Shown: positions 1-9,436, numbered from the stretch's first letter. The stretch is DNA of 64,000 nucleotides from Serratia quinivorans (GCF_946227985.1 NZ_CAMKGL010000006.1:186001-250000); one strand, 5' to 3'. Notes: generated from the sequence alone by a model not told the origin. Numbers and translations: made by a program.

Positions 1-141
1 GCGGTAGTGGTGACGCTGGTGACACCGGCGAACAAAATGAGCCGCGAGCAGGCGCTGGAGATGATTACCCGCGAGCGGGAAAACCGTCCGGCGGTCAAGG
101 TGCCGTTGGGTAAAAGCGCTGCCGCCGGCCGTAACGCGTAA
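1..141 (+). CDS. C-terminal end of a membrane transporter, probably sodium:solute symporter type (partial)
   Basis: The window opens inside a reading frame that runs 46 codons to a TAA. It reads as a hydrophobic stretch, then a TPAN-like motif and a charged basic tail, which fits the cytoplasmic end of a transporter of the sodium:solute symporter kind. It lies 15 bases upstream of dgoK on the same strand, so it is probably the sugar or sugar-acid uptake gene of the dgo operon. The family call is an inference from a short tail; an MFS carrier is possible. Confidence 0.45.
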   Translation, partial: AVVVTLVTPANKMSREQALEMITRERENRPAVKVPLGKSAAAGRNA

Positions 142-156
142 GCGCGGGAGAACAGC

Positions 157-1068
157 ATGACCGCAAATTATATAGCCATTGACTGGGGCTCCAGCCACCT
201 GCGTGCCTGGCGCATAGAGAACGGGGCGTGTGTCGCGCAACAGCACACGGCGCAAGGGGTAAAGTTTGTCGAAGCGGGCAGCCATGATGCCGTCTTGATG
301 GCGCTGCTGGCACCGTGGCGGGCGTGGATCGAAGCGCGGCAGATCCCGGTGTTGATGGCCGGCATGGTCGGCAGTGACAGCGGCTGGCTGGACAGCGGCT
401 ATCAAAGGTTGCCACTGCAGGTGGAAGCGATTGCCGCCGGGTGCATTGTCGTGCCGTCCTCGTTGCGCAGCCCGGTGTGGTTGCGTCCGGGGCTGGCACA
501 GTGGGAGGAGGAGGGTGCCAACGTGATGCGCGGTGAAGAGGTGCAACTGCTGGGGGCGCTGGCCTGCCGGCAGGCCGATATTTATTTGTTCCCCGGCACG
601 CACAGCAAGTGGGTCAAACCCAGTATTCAGGCCGATGGCGTGCTGATAGAAGATTTCTCCACCGCCATCACCGGTGAGCTGTATCAGTTGCTGCTGCAAC
701 ATAGCCTGTTGGGCAAAGGTTTAGCGGAGGGTGAGAACGACCCGCAGGCGTTTACCGACGGCGTACAAGCGTCGCTGCGGGGGGAAGATAGCCTGTTGAA
801 TCGCCTGTTCTACGCCCGTTCGCGACGGGTGCTGGGTTATTTAGCGGCGACCAGCGTGGCGTCCTGGTTATCCGGCGTGTTGATTGGTGAAGAACTGGCG
901 CAGCTGGTGCGGCGCTGGCCGCAAAGCGAGAGGCTGGCGCTGGTGGGGGATGCCCCGCTGGTGACGCATTATCTGGCCGCGTGTCATATCGCCGGGAAAA
1001 AAGCCGTGGTTATCGAGGCGCAGGTCGCCATGTTGAACGGATTCGGGAGAATTTATGCAGCCTTATAA
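157..1068 (+). CDS. dgoK: 2-dehydro-3-deoxygalactonokinase
   Basis: 303 residues. The enzyme phosphorylates 2-dehydro-3-deoxy-D-galactonate with ATP in the cytoplasmic De Ley-Doudoroff route for galactonate. The N-terminus has the nucleotide-binding signature IAIDWGSSHLRAW near residues 6-18, typical of DgoK, and the FPGTHSKW motif lies near residue 147. Length is close to the E. coli enzyme. The ATG follows a GGGAG ribosome binding site. It overlaps dgoA by 14 bases, so translation is probably coupled. The galactonate dehydratase and regulator normally found with it are not in the window; they may lie upstream. Confidence 0.93.
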   Translation: MTANYIAIDWGSSHLRAWRIENGACVAQQHTAQGVKFVEAGSHDAVLMALLAPWRAWIEARQIPVLMAGMVGSDSGWLDSGYQRLPLQVEAIAAGCIVVPSSLRSPVWLRPGLAQWEEEGANVMRGEEVQLLGALACRQADIYLFPGTHSKWVKPSIQADGVLIEDFSTAITGELYQLLLQHSLLGKGLAEGENDPQAFTDGVQASLRGEDSLLNRLFYARSRRVLGYLAATSVASWLSGVLIGEELAQLVRRWPQSERLALVGDAPLVTHYLAACHIAGKKAVVIEAQVAMLNGFGRIYAAL

Positions 1069-1669
1069 ATTACCGCTGGTGGCTATTTTGCGTGGTATTA
1101 CACCTGCAGAGGTACTGGAGCACGCCAGTGGGCTGCTCGAGGCCGGGTTTGAAATGATCGAAGTGCCCACCAACTCACCCGACTGGCAGCAAAGCGTGCG
1201 GTTGTTGCAACAGTACTACGGTGCGCGAGCGCATATCGGTGCCGGGACGGTGATCGACGACGAAAAGCTGGAGGCGCTGATCGCCAGCGGTGCGACGCTG
1301 ATGGTGACACCCAATACCGATCCCGTGTTGATCCGCCGAGCCAAAGCCGCGGGATTGATGAGCTGCGTGGGGGCGATGACGCCGAGCGAGGTCTTTGCGG
1401 CGCTGGCGGCGGGCGCGGATATTGTGAAAATCTTCCCGGCGGGCGCGTTGGGCACAGGCTACATCCGGGCACTGGTGAGCGTGCTGCCGAAAAGCACCCA
1501 GCTTTATGCGGTAGGTGGCATCACGCCGGAGAACCTGGCGGACTATCTTGCCGCCGGTTGCACGGGCGCAGGGTTGGGGTCAGATCTGTATCGTGCAGGC
1601 CAAACGCCGGAGGAAACCTGGCGTAAGGCCGGGCGTTTTGCCGCCGCCTTGCGCAGGGCGGTGGAGTAA
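1055..1669 (+). CDS. dgoA: 2-dehydro-3-deoxy-6-phosphogalactonate aldolase
   Basis: 204 residues, a single KDPG/KDPGal aldolase TIM barrel. It cleaves the DgoK product to pyruvate and glyceraldehyde 3-phosphate. Visible marks are LRGITPAE near residue 12, the GAGTV strand near 61, the VTPNTDP segment near 83 and the FPAGALGTGY segment near 127; its lysine DIVKIFPAG near residue 124 is the expected Schiff-base residue. The ATG sits inside the end of dgoK. This is the aldolase-only form, not fused to galactonate dehydratase. No clear terminator separates it from the convergent gene at 1688. Confidence 0.93.
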   Translation: MQPYKLPLVAILRGITPAEVLEHASGLLEAGFEMIEVPTNSPDWQQSVRLLQQYYGARAHIGAGTVIDDEKLEALIASGATLMVTPNTDPVLIRRAKAAGLMSCVGAMTPSEVFAALAAGADIVKIFPAGALGTGYIRALVSVLPKSTQLYAVGGITPENLADYLAAGCTGAGLGSDLYRAGQTPEETWRKAGRFAAALRRAVE

Positions 1670-1687
1670 TCCTGCGCCGGACAACGC

Positions 1688-3256
1688 TTACTTGCTGACG
1701 CGATCGTAGTAAACCATGTCGGCATTCAGGCCCTGCTGGTAGCCTTTGACGTTATCGCGCAGCACCACTTCGGTTTTGGCCTGATCGATAAACACATACG
1801 GCGAACTGCGCTGCAGCTCCTGCTGCATGGCGGTATACAGCGCGGTGCGCTTGGCCGGATCGGCTTCGGCCACTGCTGCCAATGTTTGTTGACTTAACTG
1901 TGGGATCTGCCAGCCATTGAGGCCCGCCACCGTGCTGGTTTTGCCGTCGTTATAGGCAAAGGCGCTGGCGTTGGAGTGGGCGTCAAAGTAGTCCGGGATC
2001 CACAGACGGATCGCGGCCTGATGCTGGCGGGCGCGCACCCGTGAATAGACCTGGCTGCCGGCGGCCGGCAACAGCTCCAACTTCACACCGCCCTCGGCAA
2101 AGCTGGCCTGCAGCGCCTGAGCGATGGTGATAAACGGCGGCTTGTTCTCCACGTCCAGCGTCAGCGCGGCGTTGGTGATACCGGCCTTGGCCAGGATCGC
2201 CTTGGCCCTGGCGGGATCAAAGCTGAACGGGTTGTCTTTCAGCGCCCCCGGCAAGCCGATCGGCAGGAAGCTCTGGTGAACAAAGTACTGGCCCTTCAGC
2301 AGATCTTTGGTGATGCCCTGATAGTCGATCAGATAACGCGCCGCCTCCCAGAAGGCCGGATTTTTCAGCAGCGGATTGGCGGTATTGCCGGTGTTGAACA
2401 CCAGATAGTTTTGCTCGGCGGATGGGATCTCCAGCACCTTCACACCCGGCTGAGTCTTCAGCGCCACGGTTTGGTCCGGGCCAAGCTCGCGTGCCACGTC
2501 AGCGTCGCCCTGCTGGATCAACAGGCGACGGGTGGCAGAGTCCGGCACGCTTTTAATGATGATGCTTTTCAGCAGCGGCTTGCTGCCCGGCGACGTCGGG
2601 TTGGCATCCAGCACGATCGCCTGATGCGGCTGGTAGACGCGCATTGTGAACGGCCCGCTGCCGGCGGAGTGCATTTTCAACCAGGCGTTGCCGTAGTCGC
2701 CGTCTTTGGCGTTGGGCTGCACCGCCTTGCTGTCGACGATCGAGGCGATCGGCGTGGAGAGAATGTTCAGCGCCACCGCCGGGCTGACGTCTGCCGTCCA
2801 GCTCAGCTGCAGACTATGCTCGTCGATTTTTTTCAGCTGTGCATCGATGTTATCCGGCTGCCAGCCGAGTACGTTGAGGATAAACGCCGGTGACTTGTTC
2901 ATCTTAACTGCACGGCTGTAGGAAAAGATCACGTCATCGGCGGTCAATGGGTTACCGGAGGCAAATACCGCCTGTGGGCGAAGTTTGATGGTCAGGGTTT
3001 TGGCTGCCGCGTCGCCCTGCCAGCTTTCTGCCAGCACCGGTACCACCTTCGCCGGATCGTCGCGATCCGCCTGTACCAGCCGTTGATACAGGCTCGGCAC
3101 GGTCTGGATGCTGGACAGTTCGTTGGCTTCCGCCGGATCGAGGCTGACGATATCGTCCAGCGATTGTACTACCACCAATGTATTGGACGGAGTGGCAGCC
3201 AGCGCGGCGGTGGACAGTGCGGCAAGAATTAACAGCGGCAGGACTTTGGCTTTCAT
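1688..3256 (-). CDS. ABC transporter periplasmic substrate-binding protein, peptide/nickel (SBP_bac_5) type
   Basis: 522 residues with a Sec signal peptide (basic MKAK, hydrophobic LPLLILAALSTAALAA, then cleavage) and the SBP family 5 architecture of DppA/OppA-like proteins, which bind short peptides or related solutes. I start it at the ATG at 3256, preceded by AGGGG, rather than an in-frame codon seven residues upstream. No permease or ATPase genes lie beside it: dgoA converges on one side and argI on the other. It therefore looks like an orphan binding protein that must borrow a membrane complex encoded elsewhere. The ligand cannot be told from sequence alone. Confidence 0.85.
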   Translation of the reverse strand: MKAKVLPLLILAALSTAALAATPSNTLVVVQSLDDIVSLDPAEANELSSIQTVPSLYQRLVQADRDDPAKVVPVLAESWQGDAAAKTLTIKLRPQAVFASGNPLTADDVIFSYSRAVKMNKSPAFILNVLGWQPDNIDAQLKKIDEHSLQLSWTADVSPAVALNILSTPIASIVDSKAVQPNAKDGDYGNAWLKMHSAGSGPFTMRVYQPHQAIVLDANPTSPGSKPLLKSIIIKSVPDSATRRLLIQQGDADVARELGPDQTVALKTQPGVKVLEIPSAEQNYLVFNTGNTANPLLKNPAFWEAARYLIDYQGITKDLLKGQYFVHQSFLPIGLPGALKDNPFSFDPARAKAILAKAGITNAALTLDVENKPPFITIAQALQASFAEGGVKLELLPAAGSQVYSRVRARQHQAAIRLWIPDYFDAHSNASAFAYNDGKTSTVAGLNGWQIPQLSQQTLAAVAEADPAKRTALYTAMQQELQRSSPYVFIDQAKTEVVLRDNVKGYQQGLNADMVYYDRVSK

Positions 3257-3440
3257 TGGTATTTCCCCTGAATGCACCGCGGGCTCCGGTGCCGAGAAGT
3301 CATTGTTATCGTTAGTCTTCGCGGCTTTTCGCCGTCAGCATGCACGGTAGAACCTTTGGCGGTGACTGACAAAGGTTAATCGGCTATTTGATATGCTTTA
3401 AACATCTTAGACGTAATGCCTGGGATTGGCAGAAAGGAGG

Positions 3441-3462
3441 GCGCGGGTCTGTAAACCCGCGC
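3441..3462 (-). terminator. GC-rich stem-loop after argI
   Basis: An 8 bp inverted repeat, GCGCGGGT and ACCCGCGC with a 6-base loop, starts 6 bases after the argI stop codon on the minus strand and is followed by CCTCCTTTCT. The T-run is weak, so this may be an imperfect intrinsic terminator. Confidence 0.55.
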
Positions 3463-3467
3463 GGGTG

Positions 3468-4487
3468 TCAGAAGGTTTCGCTGAGGGTGGCGACCATCAC
3501 GGCCTTGATGGTGTGCAGGCGGTTTTCTGCCTGATCGAACACCACGCTGTGCGCGGACTCAAACACTTCATCGGTGACTTCCATGCCGCCGTGCAGCCCG
3601 TATTGCTCCGCCATCTGCTTACCGAGAGTGGTTTGGTCGTCGTGAAACGCCGGCAGACAGTGCAGGAATTTAACGTTCGGATTACCGGTCAGTTTCACCA
3701 TCGCCATATTGACCTGATAGGGTTTCAACAGCCCAATACGCTCATGCCAGGTTTCTTTTGGTTCACCCATCGACACCCAGACGTCGGTATACAGGAAGTC
3801 CGCATCCTTCACCCCTTCGGCAATGTCTTCGGTCAGGGTGATCTTGGCACCGGTCTGTTTCGCCAGCGCCTGGCACTCCGCGACCAGCTCCGGTTGTGGC
3901 CAGCAGGCCTTCGGTGCGACCAGACGCAGGTCCATCCCGGCCAGCGCGGCGGCTTCCAGCAGGGTGTTGCCCATATTGTTGCGGGTATCGCCGAGGTAGG
4001 CGAACTTCACCTCACTTAGCGGCTTGCCCGGCAGCTGTTCCTGCACCGTGAGCAAGTCTGCCAGCAACTGCGTCGGGTGGAACTCGTTGGTCAGCCCGTT
4101 CCACACCGGTACGCCGGCATGCAGCGCCAGGGTTTCCACCAGATGCTGGCCGTAACCGCGGTACTGAATACCGTCATACATCCGACCCAGCACGCGGGCG
4201 GTGTCTTTCATCGACTCTTTATGGCCAATTTGGCTGCCGCTCGGGCCGAGATAGGTGACCTGAGCACCCTGATCGAATGCGGCAACTTCGAAAGAGCATC
4301 GGGTACGGGTCGAGTCTTTTTCGAAGATGAGCGCGATGTTTTTACCCTGCAGATGGCGAGTTTCCTTGCCTTGTTTCTTGGCCAGCTTCAAATCTGCCGA
4401 CAGTTTCAGCAGTGCTTGCAGTTGTGCCGGGGTGAAATCCATTAACCTCAGGAAGTGACGTTTGTAGAACGGGTTTATGCTACTCAT
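3468..4487 (-). CDS. argI: Ornithine carbamoyltransferase
   Basis: 339 residues, close to E. coli ArgI. It joins carbamoyl phosphate and ornithine to citrulline in arginine synthesis; the active form is a cytoplasmic trimer. The carbamoyl phosphate loop STRTR is near residue 58 and the ornithine-side HCLPAFHD motif near residue 276. Two ARG boxes lie just upstream of the ATG, so ArgR-arginine repression is expected. It is transcribed away from rraB. Confidence 0.97.
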   Translation of the reverse strand: MSSINPFYKRHFLRLMDFTPAQLQALLKLSADLKLAKKQGKETRHLQGKNIALIFEKDSTRTRCSFEVAAFDQGAQVTYLGPSGSQIGHKESMKDTARVLGRMYDGIQYRGYGQHLVETLALHAGVPVWNGLTNEFHPTQLLADLLTVQEQLPGKPLSEVKFAYLGDTRNNMGNTLLEAAALAGMDLRLVAPKACWPQPELVAECQALAKQTGAKITLTEDIAEGVKDADFLYTDVWVSMGEPKETWHERIGLLKPYQVNMAMVKLTGNPNVKFLHCLPAFHDDQTTLGKQMAEQYGLHGGMEVTDEVFESAHSVVFDQAENRLHTIKAVMVATLSETF

Positions 4488-4510
4488 TGCCGTATATCCT
4501 TATCGCTTAA

Positions 4511-4549
4511 ATTGAATTTAAATTCACTTTATATGTATGAATATTCAAT
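4511..4549. promoter_or_regulatory. Tandem ARG boxes (ArgR operator) of argI
   Basis: Two matches to the ArgR consensus TGAAT-WWWW-ATTCA: TGAATTTAAATTCA at 4513-4526 is perfect, and TGTATGAATATTCA at 4534-4547 is near-perfect. Their start points are 21 bases apart, which gives two 18 bp boxes separated by 3 bp, the known ArgR hexamer spacing. They lie 24-60 bases upstream of the argI ATG. Confidence 0.85.
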
Positions 4550-4650
4550 TTCAACCCCAGGGTGGAAATCTTTCACGTTTATCGTGGAAGCAATGCCGAC
4601 GGTGTGTGAAAATAGGCGCAATACAGGCCATTTGACTTGAGGATATAGGC

Positions 4651-5079
4651 ATGGCAAACAGCGAACAGCTAGACGAACAACGTGAAGAGACCCGCCTGAT
4701 CATCGAAGAACTGCTGGAAGACGGCAGCGATCCAGAGGCGCTCTACACCATTGAACACCATCTCTCAGCCGAGAAGTTTGAAGTGCTGGAGAAAGCCGCT
4801 GTCGAAGCCTTCAAGTTGGGCTTTGAAGTGACCGACGCCGAAGAGCTGGAAGTGGAAGACGGTACCCTGGTGATGTGCTGTGACGTGATCAGCGAAGTGG
4901 GTCTGAACGCCGAAGTGATCGACGCTCAGGTCGAGCAACTGGTGGCGTTGGCGGCACGTTGTGGCGTTAACTACGACGGCTGGGGCACCTACTTTGAAGA
5001 TCCGAACGGCGAAGAAGGTGACGATGATGAAGAAGAAGGTGACTTCATCGACGAAGACGACGACGGTAAACGCCATTAA
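4651..5079 (+). CDS. rraB: Regulator of ribonuclease E activity B
   Basis: 142 residues, very acidic, with an Asp/Glu-rich tail in the last 25 residues. RraB binds the C-terminal scaffold of RNase E and slows mRNA decay. The start ATG follows GAGGATAT. It sits between argI and miaE, as in related enterobacteria, and is divergent from argI. The gene is complete and nothing is unusual about it. Confidence 0.93.
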   Translation: MANSEQLDEQREETRLIIEELLEDGSDPEALYTIEHHLSAEKFEVLEKAAVEAFKLGFEVTDAEELEVEDGTLVMCCDVISEVGLNAEVIDAQVEQLVALAARCGVNYDGWGTYFEDPNGEEGDDDEEEGDFIDEDDDGKRH

Positions 5080-5101
5080 TTAACTTCTGCTTAATTCCTG
5101 T

Positions 5102-5121
5102 GGGCCAGCGCTTGTTGGCCC
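5102..5121 (+). other. Small stem-loop between rraB and miaE
   Basis: GGGCCA and TGGCCC form a 6 bp stem with an 8-base loop in the 55-base gap before miaE. There is no T-run, so it could be an attenuating or RNA-stabilising hairpin rather than a terminator. Confidence 0.35.
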
Positions 5122-5134
5122 CTGATAAGAACAC

Positions 5135-5899
5135 ATGAAATACCAATCCCTGCTAGCCCCGATTTTAAACTTCCTGCACTGTGAAACCCCAGACGCCTGG
5201 ATTGATGCTGCGCGCCGCCCGGAAAACCTGCCGCTGTTGCTGACTGACCATATGGTGTGCGAGCTAAAAGCCGCGCAGACCGGTATGTGGCTGATCCGCC
5301 GTTACGTAGCGGACAAAGAGAGCGGTGACGCACTGCTGGCGCTGCTCAGGCCCTACGAGGCATTTTTGCATGAAGCGCAGGGCGTGCCGGAAGCGCTGTT
5401 CCAACAGAACAATTTCACCCGCAAGATCCTGCCAAAAAACGGCTCGGCCTACGGTCAGGATCTGGCAGACAGAATGGTGCTGCTGATCAAAGAGGAGCTG
5501 CATCATTTCTCGCAGGTGCTGGAGATCATGCTGGCGCGGCAGATCCCGTATAAGAAAATCACCGCCAGCCGCTATGCCAAAGGTATGATCCGTGAGATCC
5601 GCACCCACGATCCGGCCACGCTGATTGATAAACTGATTTGCGGCGCTTATATCGAAGCACGTTCCTGCGAACGTTTTGCCCGCCTGGCACCGCACCTGGA
5701 CGACGAACTAAACCGCTTCTACGTTTCGCTGCTGCGCTCCGAAGCGCGTCACTATCAGGACTACCTGACATTGGCCGAACAGATTGCCGGTGGCGATATC
5801 AGCGAGCGGGTGGCCCATTTTGGCCGTATCGAAGCGGCGCTGATCCAAACCCCGGACAGCGAATTCCGCTTCCACAGCGGCGTGCCCGCCATCGCCTGA
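5135..5899 (+). CDS. miaE: tRNA-(ms2io6A37) hydroxylase
   Basis: 254 residues. MiaE is a non-haem diiron monooxygenase that hydroxylates the isopentenyl group of ms2i6A at tRNA position 37. Two iron-ligand motifs of the ExxH type are visible: KEELHHFSQ near residues 119-127 and SEARHYQ near residue 205. E. coli K-12 lacks the gene while Salmonella and Serratia carry it, which supports the taxonomic reading. It follows rraB in the same direction with a 55-base gap. Confidence 0.93.
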   Translation: MKYQSLLAPILNFLHCETPDAWIDAARRPENLPLLLTDHMVCELKAAQTGMWLIRRYVADKESGDALLALLRPYEAFLHEAQGVPEALFQQNNFTRKILPKNGSAYGQDLADRMVLLIKEELHHFSQVLEIMLARQIPYKKITASRYAKGMIREIRTHDPATLIDKLICGAYIEARSCERFARLAPHLDDELNRFYVSLLRSEARHYQDYLTLAEQIAGGDISERVAHFGRIEAALIQTPDSEFRFHSGVPAIA

Positions 5900-5920
5900 C
5901 AGCCGGGCACCCAGATGATT

Positions 5921-7528
5921 TTATTGTGGCGTGCCCAGCAGTAAATCCACCGCTTTCTCTGCCAGCATGATGGTCGGTGCATTGGTATTGCCGCTGGTCA
6001 CCTGCGGCATCACCGAACAGTCGATCACCCGCAGCCGTTCAAATCCGTGTACCCGCAGTTGTAAATCGGTTACCGAGTCCTGCGGAGATTGCCCCATGCG
6101 GCAACTGCCCACCGGGTGATACACCGTTTTGCAGAAGTTGCGCACGAACTCTTCCAGTTGCGTCTCATCGTTCAGCCAAGCCGGCTGTGGCATCAGCAGA
6201 TCTTTGATAATCGGTTTGAGGGCGGCGGTTTGCAGAAAACGCAGGCCGAACTTCACCGCACGCACGCTGCCGGCCAAATCTTCCGGGTGGCCGAGGTAGT
6301 TGGCGTGCAGCTTCACCGGATCCTTGGGATCGCGACTGCGCAGCAGCACTTCACCGCGCGCCTTGGGTTGCAGGTAGCCAACCTTGAGCGTGAAGCCGTG
6401 GATATTGGGCAGCGGTTCGCCGGGCACGTCGTCCCAGCTGTCGAGCATCGGCAGGAAGTGGATCTGCACGTCCGGCCGGCCGTCGCCCAGGCTGTCGGTG
6501 AAGGCGGCCCCTTCCAGCACGTTGGAACTCAGTACGCCGCTGCGAAACGCCAGCCATTCGGTGCCGTGGCGTAGCGCCTGCAGGCCGCGATCGGCACCGT
6601 ACAGGCTGATGGGTTCGCGGGTGCTGACGTTGATCGACATATGCAGATGATCGTGAAAGTTCTTGCCGACCGGCAGATCCGCCAGCGGCTCGATACCCAA
6701 TTGCTGCAGGTGTTCGCGTGGCCCGATGCCGGACAGCATCAGGATCTTCGGCGATCCTACCGCGCCGGCGCTGAGGATCACTTCCTGGGTGGCATGAGCG
6801 GTGACCTCGGTGCCGCCGTTCTGGCTATACACCACGCCGGTGGCGACGTTATTGTCGAGTACCACCTGGTGTACCAGCGCATTCAGTTTCACCACCAGTC
6901 GCTGCTCGTTTCGCACCGCTTTCAGGTAAGTGCGTGCGGTGCTGGCGCGTTCGCCATTGTGGGTGGTGGTCTGGTAGAAGCCGACGCCGTGCTGGCTGTC
7001 GCCGTTGAAATCGTTGCGGTAGGGGAGATCCAGCTCCTGGCCGGCGCGGATAAACGCCATGCTGAGCGGGTGACGATAGCGGTTCTCGCTGACCGGCAGC
7101 AGCCCCTCGCCCCCATGATAGGTATCCGACAGACTCTCGTTGGCCTCGGCGCGTTTGAAGTAGGGCAGCACGTCTTGATAGCCCCAACCAACACAGCCAT
7201 AGCGTTCGGCCCACTCGTCGTAATCCTGTCGCTGGCCGCGAATATAGATCATGCCGTTGACCGAGCTGCTGCCGCCCAACACCTTGCCCTGGGCTATCTG
7301 CATGCGGCGGTTATTGGCATGCGGCTCCGGCTCGGTTTGATACGGCCAGCTTTTCTTGGCGATGATCTTCGCCACGCCGGCCGGCATCTTGATGAACAAA
7401 TTATTGTCGTCGCCACCGGCTTCCAGCAGCAGTACCCGTGCCTGGGTACGGCGGATCAATTGTGCTGCCAACACGCAGCCGGCGGAACCTGCACCGACAA
7501 TGATGTAATCAAAAGCGTTTTCCGACAT
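5921..7528 (-). CDS. GMC-family FAD oxidoreductase (choline dehydrogenase-like)
   Basis: 535 residues. The N-terminal dinucleotide-binding motif VGAGSAGC is near residues 11-18, an ADP-binding EAGG near 36-39, GMC signature 1 GKVLGGSSSVNGMIYIRG near 81-98, and signature 2 GAVGSPKILMLSGIGP near 255-270. The C-terminal catalytic region has YHPVGSCRMG and, later, SGNTNAPTIM. Such enzymes oxidise alcohols with FAD and pass electrons to the respiratory chain. No betB or betT lies beside it, so choline as substrate is not supported; a primary alcohol is as likely. It stands alone on the minus strand. Confidence 0.88.
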   Translation of the reverse strand: MSENAFDYIIVGAGSAGCVLAAQLIRRTQARVLLLEAGGDDNNLFIKMPAGVAKIIAKKSWPYQTEPEPHANNRRMQIAQGKVLGGSSSVNGMIYIRGQRQDYDEWAERYGCVGWGYQDVLPYFKRAEANESLSDTYHGGEGLLPVSENRYRHPLSMAFIRAGQELDLPYRNDFNGDSQHGVGFYQTTTHNGERASTARTYLKAVRNEQRLVVKLNALVHQVVLDNNVATGVVYSQNGGTEVTAHATQEVILSAGAVGSPKILMLSGIGPREHLQQLGIEPLADLPVGKNFHDHLHMSINVSTREPISLYGADRGLQALRHGTEWLAFRSGVLSSNVLEGAAFTDSLGDGRPDVQIHFLPMLDSWDDVPGEPLPNIHGFTLKVGYLQPKARGEVLLRSRDPKDPVKLHANYLGHPEDLAGSVRAVKFGLRFLQTAALKPIIKDLLMPQPAWLNDETQLEEFVRNFCKTVYHPVGSCRMGQSPQDSVTDLQLRVHGFERLRVIDCSVMPQVTSGNTNAPTIMLAEKAVDLLLGTPQ

Positions 7529-7789
7529 GACTGCTCCCTGTGCGATTGCGGCATTAGCCTGTTCTGGCAGAGTATCCCAAGCGGGGTAGAGGTCAATTTG
7601 TAATCGTTAATTTGTTAATGAATATCACAAAAAATATTTATATTTTTTATTATTCATATGATTTTTATGAATAAAAAATAATGTAACCATATTAATGTTT
7701 TGGCGTTGTCTTTCTGCGGGCATGGGCTGGCGAGAGAAAATGCGGTTTTATAAACAAACGGCGCATTGTTTCTTAAAGGAATATTAATT

Positions 7790-7867
7790 ATGAGACTTAT
7801 CCGAGCAGGAAAGAGAGTGTCAGAGCAAAAATGCTGCTATATGATGAGCCAATCTATCATCGGATAA
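7790..7867 (+). CDS. Possible 25-residue leader peptide upstream of the acyltransferase
   Basis: An ATG with an AAGGA ribosome binding site seven or so bases upstream opens a 25-codon frame ending 13 bases before the acyltransferase ATG. A 9 bp inverted repeat (CTTATCCGA at 7796-7804, TCGGATAAG at 7860-7868) nearly encloses the frame, so the RNA could fold back over it. The downstream gene has no strong ribosome binding site of its own, which would suit translational coupling. The rest of the 350-base gap after the GMC gene is AT-rich with no other gene seen. This call is speculative. Confidence 0.35.
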   Translation: MRLIRAGKRVSEQKCCYMMSQSIIG

Positions 7868-7880
7868 GATATTAAGAAAT

Positions 7881-8885
7881 ATGGAAATTTCGATTAATAA
7901 ATCTAATTATTTAAAAGGGATTGCCATCATCCTGATGTTAATCCACCACCTGTTTGCCTACCCAAGCCGTATTAGCCCGGATATCCCGGTTTATCATATG
8001 GTTAATAGTGTTGATATTGAGATGTTTGTTGGCCTGTTCGGCAAGATTTGCGTTTCGATGTTCCTGTTTTTATCCGGCTACGGATTTTCGTTAAAAAAAG
8101 AAGTCACGTTTAAATATATCTGGGGCAAGCTGAAGAATTTATATATCAGCTACTGGATAGTGCTGTTTATCTTTGTGCCGATTGGCATCATTTTCTTTCC
8201 GGGCGAGAGATATTCCCTGTCGCCGTCGCTGTTTCTCGAAAACCTGATGGGCATAAAATCCACTTATAACAGTGAGTGGTGGTTCTTTAAACTCTATGTA
8301 TTGTATGTGCTTTCTTTGCCGTTGTTGTCGCGGCTGAATATCGGCCCATTACTGGGACTGCTGTTTCTGGCGGCACTGTGCGGCAAGGGGCTGCAGTATG
8401 TTGGCTGGGCGCCAGAGGTGTTAATCGAATATTGCACCTGGTTGCTGCCGTTTGGCTTCGGCATGGTGTTTGGCCGTAGCCAGAAAATGCCGGCGAACTC
8501 GTGGCTGGTGAAACTGATTGCGACCCTGAGCCGTACCCATCCACTGATCTTGCTGATGGTGACGCTGGCGGTGTTTATCGTCGCCCATAACCCGGGGCTG
8601 CTGCTGGTGACGCCGCTGTTTATTATTGCGCTGATGAATACGGCCGATGGGCTTGGCAGCAGGGTGAACCGGGTGGTGGGTGAGTTGGGCAAGCATTCAA
8701 TGTACATGTGGCTGACCCACAGTTTCTATTGCTATTACTTCACCCAGAAGCTGATCTTTGCGCCGCGCTATACGCCGCTGATCCTGCTGTTGTTAATTGC
8801 CGTATCCTACCTGACCAGCCTGGTGCTGAGCCGGATTGAGTTGACTATCAAGGGCGGGGTGACGGAGAGGGTGCGATCCCAGTAG
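7881..8885 (+). CDS. Membrane acyltransferase, acyltransferase-3 family
   Basis: 334 residues, about ten hydrophobic segments. The N-terminal NYLKGIAIILMLIHHLF carries the family's conserved arginine/lysine-and-histidine pattern. Members O-acylate surface sugars, peptidoglycan or small molecules from the inner membrane; the substrate here is unknown. The first half is AT-rich (residues 1-120), unlike the flanking core genes, which hints at horizontal origin. It stands alone between the GMC oxidoreductase and yjgM. Confidence 0.82.
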   Translation: MEISINKSNYLKGIAIILMLIHHLFAYPSRISPDIPVYHMVNSVDIEMFVGLFGKICVSMFLFLSGYGFSLKKEVTFKYIWGKLKNLYISYWIVLFIFVPIGIIFFPGERYSLSPSLFLENLMGIKSTYNSEWWFFKLYVLYVLSLPLLSRLNIGPLLGLLFLAALCGKGLQYVGWAPEVLIEYCTWLLPFGFGMVFGRSQKMPANSWLVKLIATLSRTHPLILLMVTLAVFIVAHNPGLLLVTPLFIIALMNTADGLGSRVNRVVGELGKHSMYMWLTHSFYCYYFTQKLIFAPRYTPLILLLLIAVSYLTSLVLSRIELTIKGGVTERVRSQ

Positions 8886-8932
8886 GGGCGCTGCATGCTG
8901 CGCCCGTTATTACCGCGGGCGCAGTAGCAAGA

Positions 8933-9436
8933 TTACAGCGTTTTCAGCATGGTGACTTCGCAGTCGACGTGGCCGGTGGTGCCCATGGCCTGGTCGATAT
9001 GCTCAAAGCCCAAATGCTCATACAGGCCGATAGCCTGGGTCAGACTGGCGGTGGTTTCTAAATAACAACAGCGGAAACCCTGTTGACGGGCGAACTCCAG
9101 TGCCTGCAGCGCCAGGCGTTTTGCCAGGCCCTGGCCGCGTAAAACCGGCAGGAAATACATTTTCTGTAATTCGCAAATATCCACTTCACCGCCCTGCAGC
9201 GGCGCAATACCGCCACCCCCGGCAATCTGGCCGTCGACTTCTATCACCCAATAAGCGCTGCGAGGCAGGCTGTAGAGCTGATACAAGACGTCCAGATTGG
9301 GGTCGGAAACGGTATAGCCTTTGTCCGCCGTCAAACCGTGCTCGGCGGAGACTTCGCGAATGACATTGGCAATAGCGGCATTATCGTCAGCCGTTATTGG
9401 GCGCACCAGAAGACGTACTGGGGTTGCTGTTGTCAT
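8933..9436 (-). CDS. yjgM: GNAT-family N-acetyltransferase (YjgM-like)
   Basis: 167 residues from the ATG at 9436; in-frame upstream ATGs at 9451 and 9466 exist but have no better ribosome binding site. One GNAT domain is seen: the acetyl-CoA loop [13 protein letters not shown] near residues 97-109 and the C-terminal [12 protein letters not shown] motif. It resembles E. coli YjgM along its length, and the position near valS matches E. coli. YjgM is thought to acylate amino acids; this is family knowledge, not shown here. Confidence 0.85.
   Translation of the reverse strand: MTTATPVRLLVRPITADDNAAIANVIREVSAEHGLTADKGYTVSDPNLDVLYQLYSLPRSAYWVIEVDGQIAGGGGIAPLQGGEVDICELQKMYFLPVLRGQGLAKRLALQALEFARQQGFRCCYLETTASLTQAIGLYEHLGFEHIDQAMGTTGHVDCEVTMLKTL

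Noticed and set aside
2276-2893. A 205-codon plus-strand frame over the ABC binding protein
   Set aside because: Antisense shadow without ribosome binding site or family features.
6641-7603. A 320-codon plus-strand frame over the GMC oxidoreductase
   Set aside because: Antisense shadow; the minus-strand frame has all GMC signatures.
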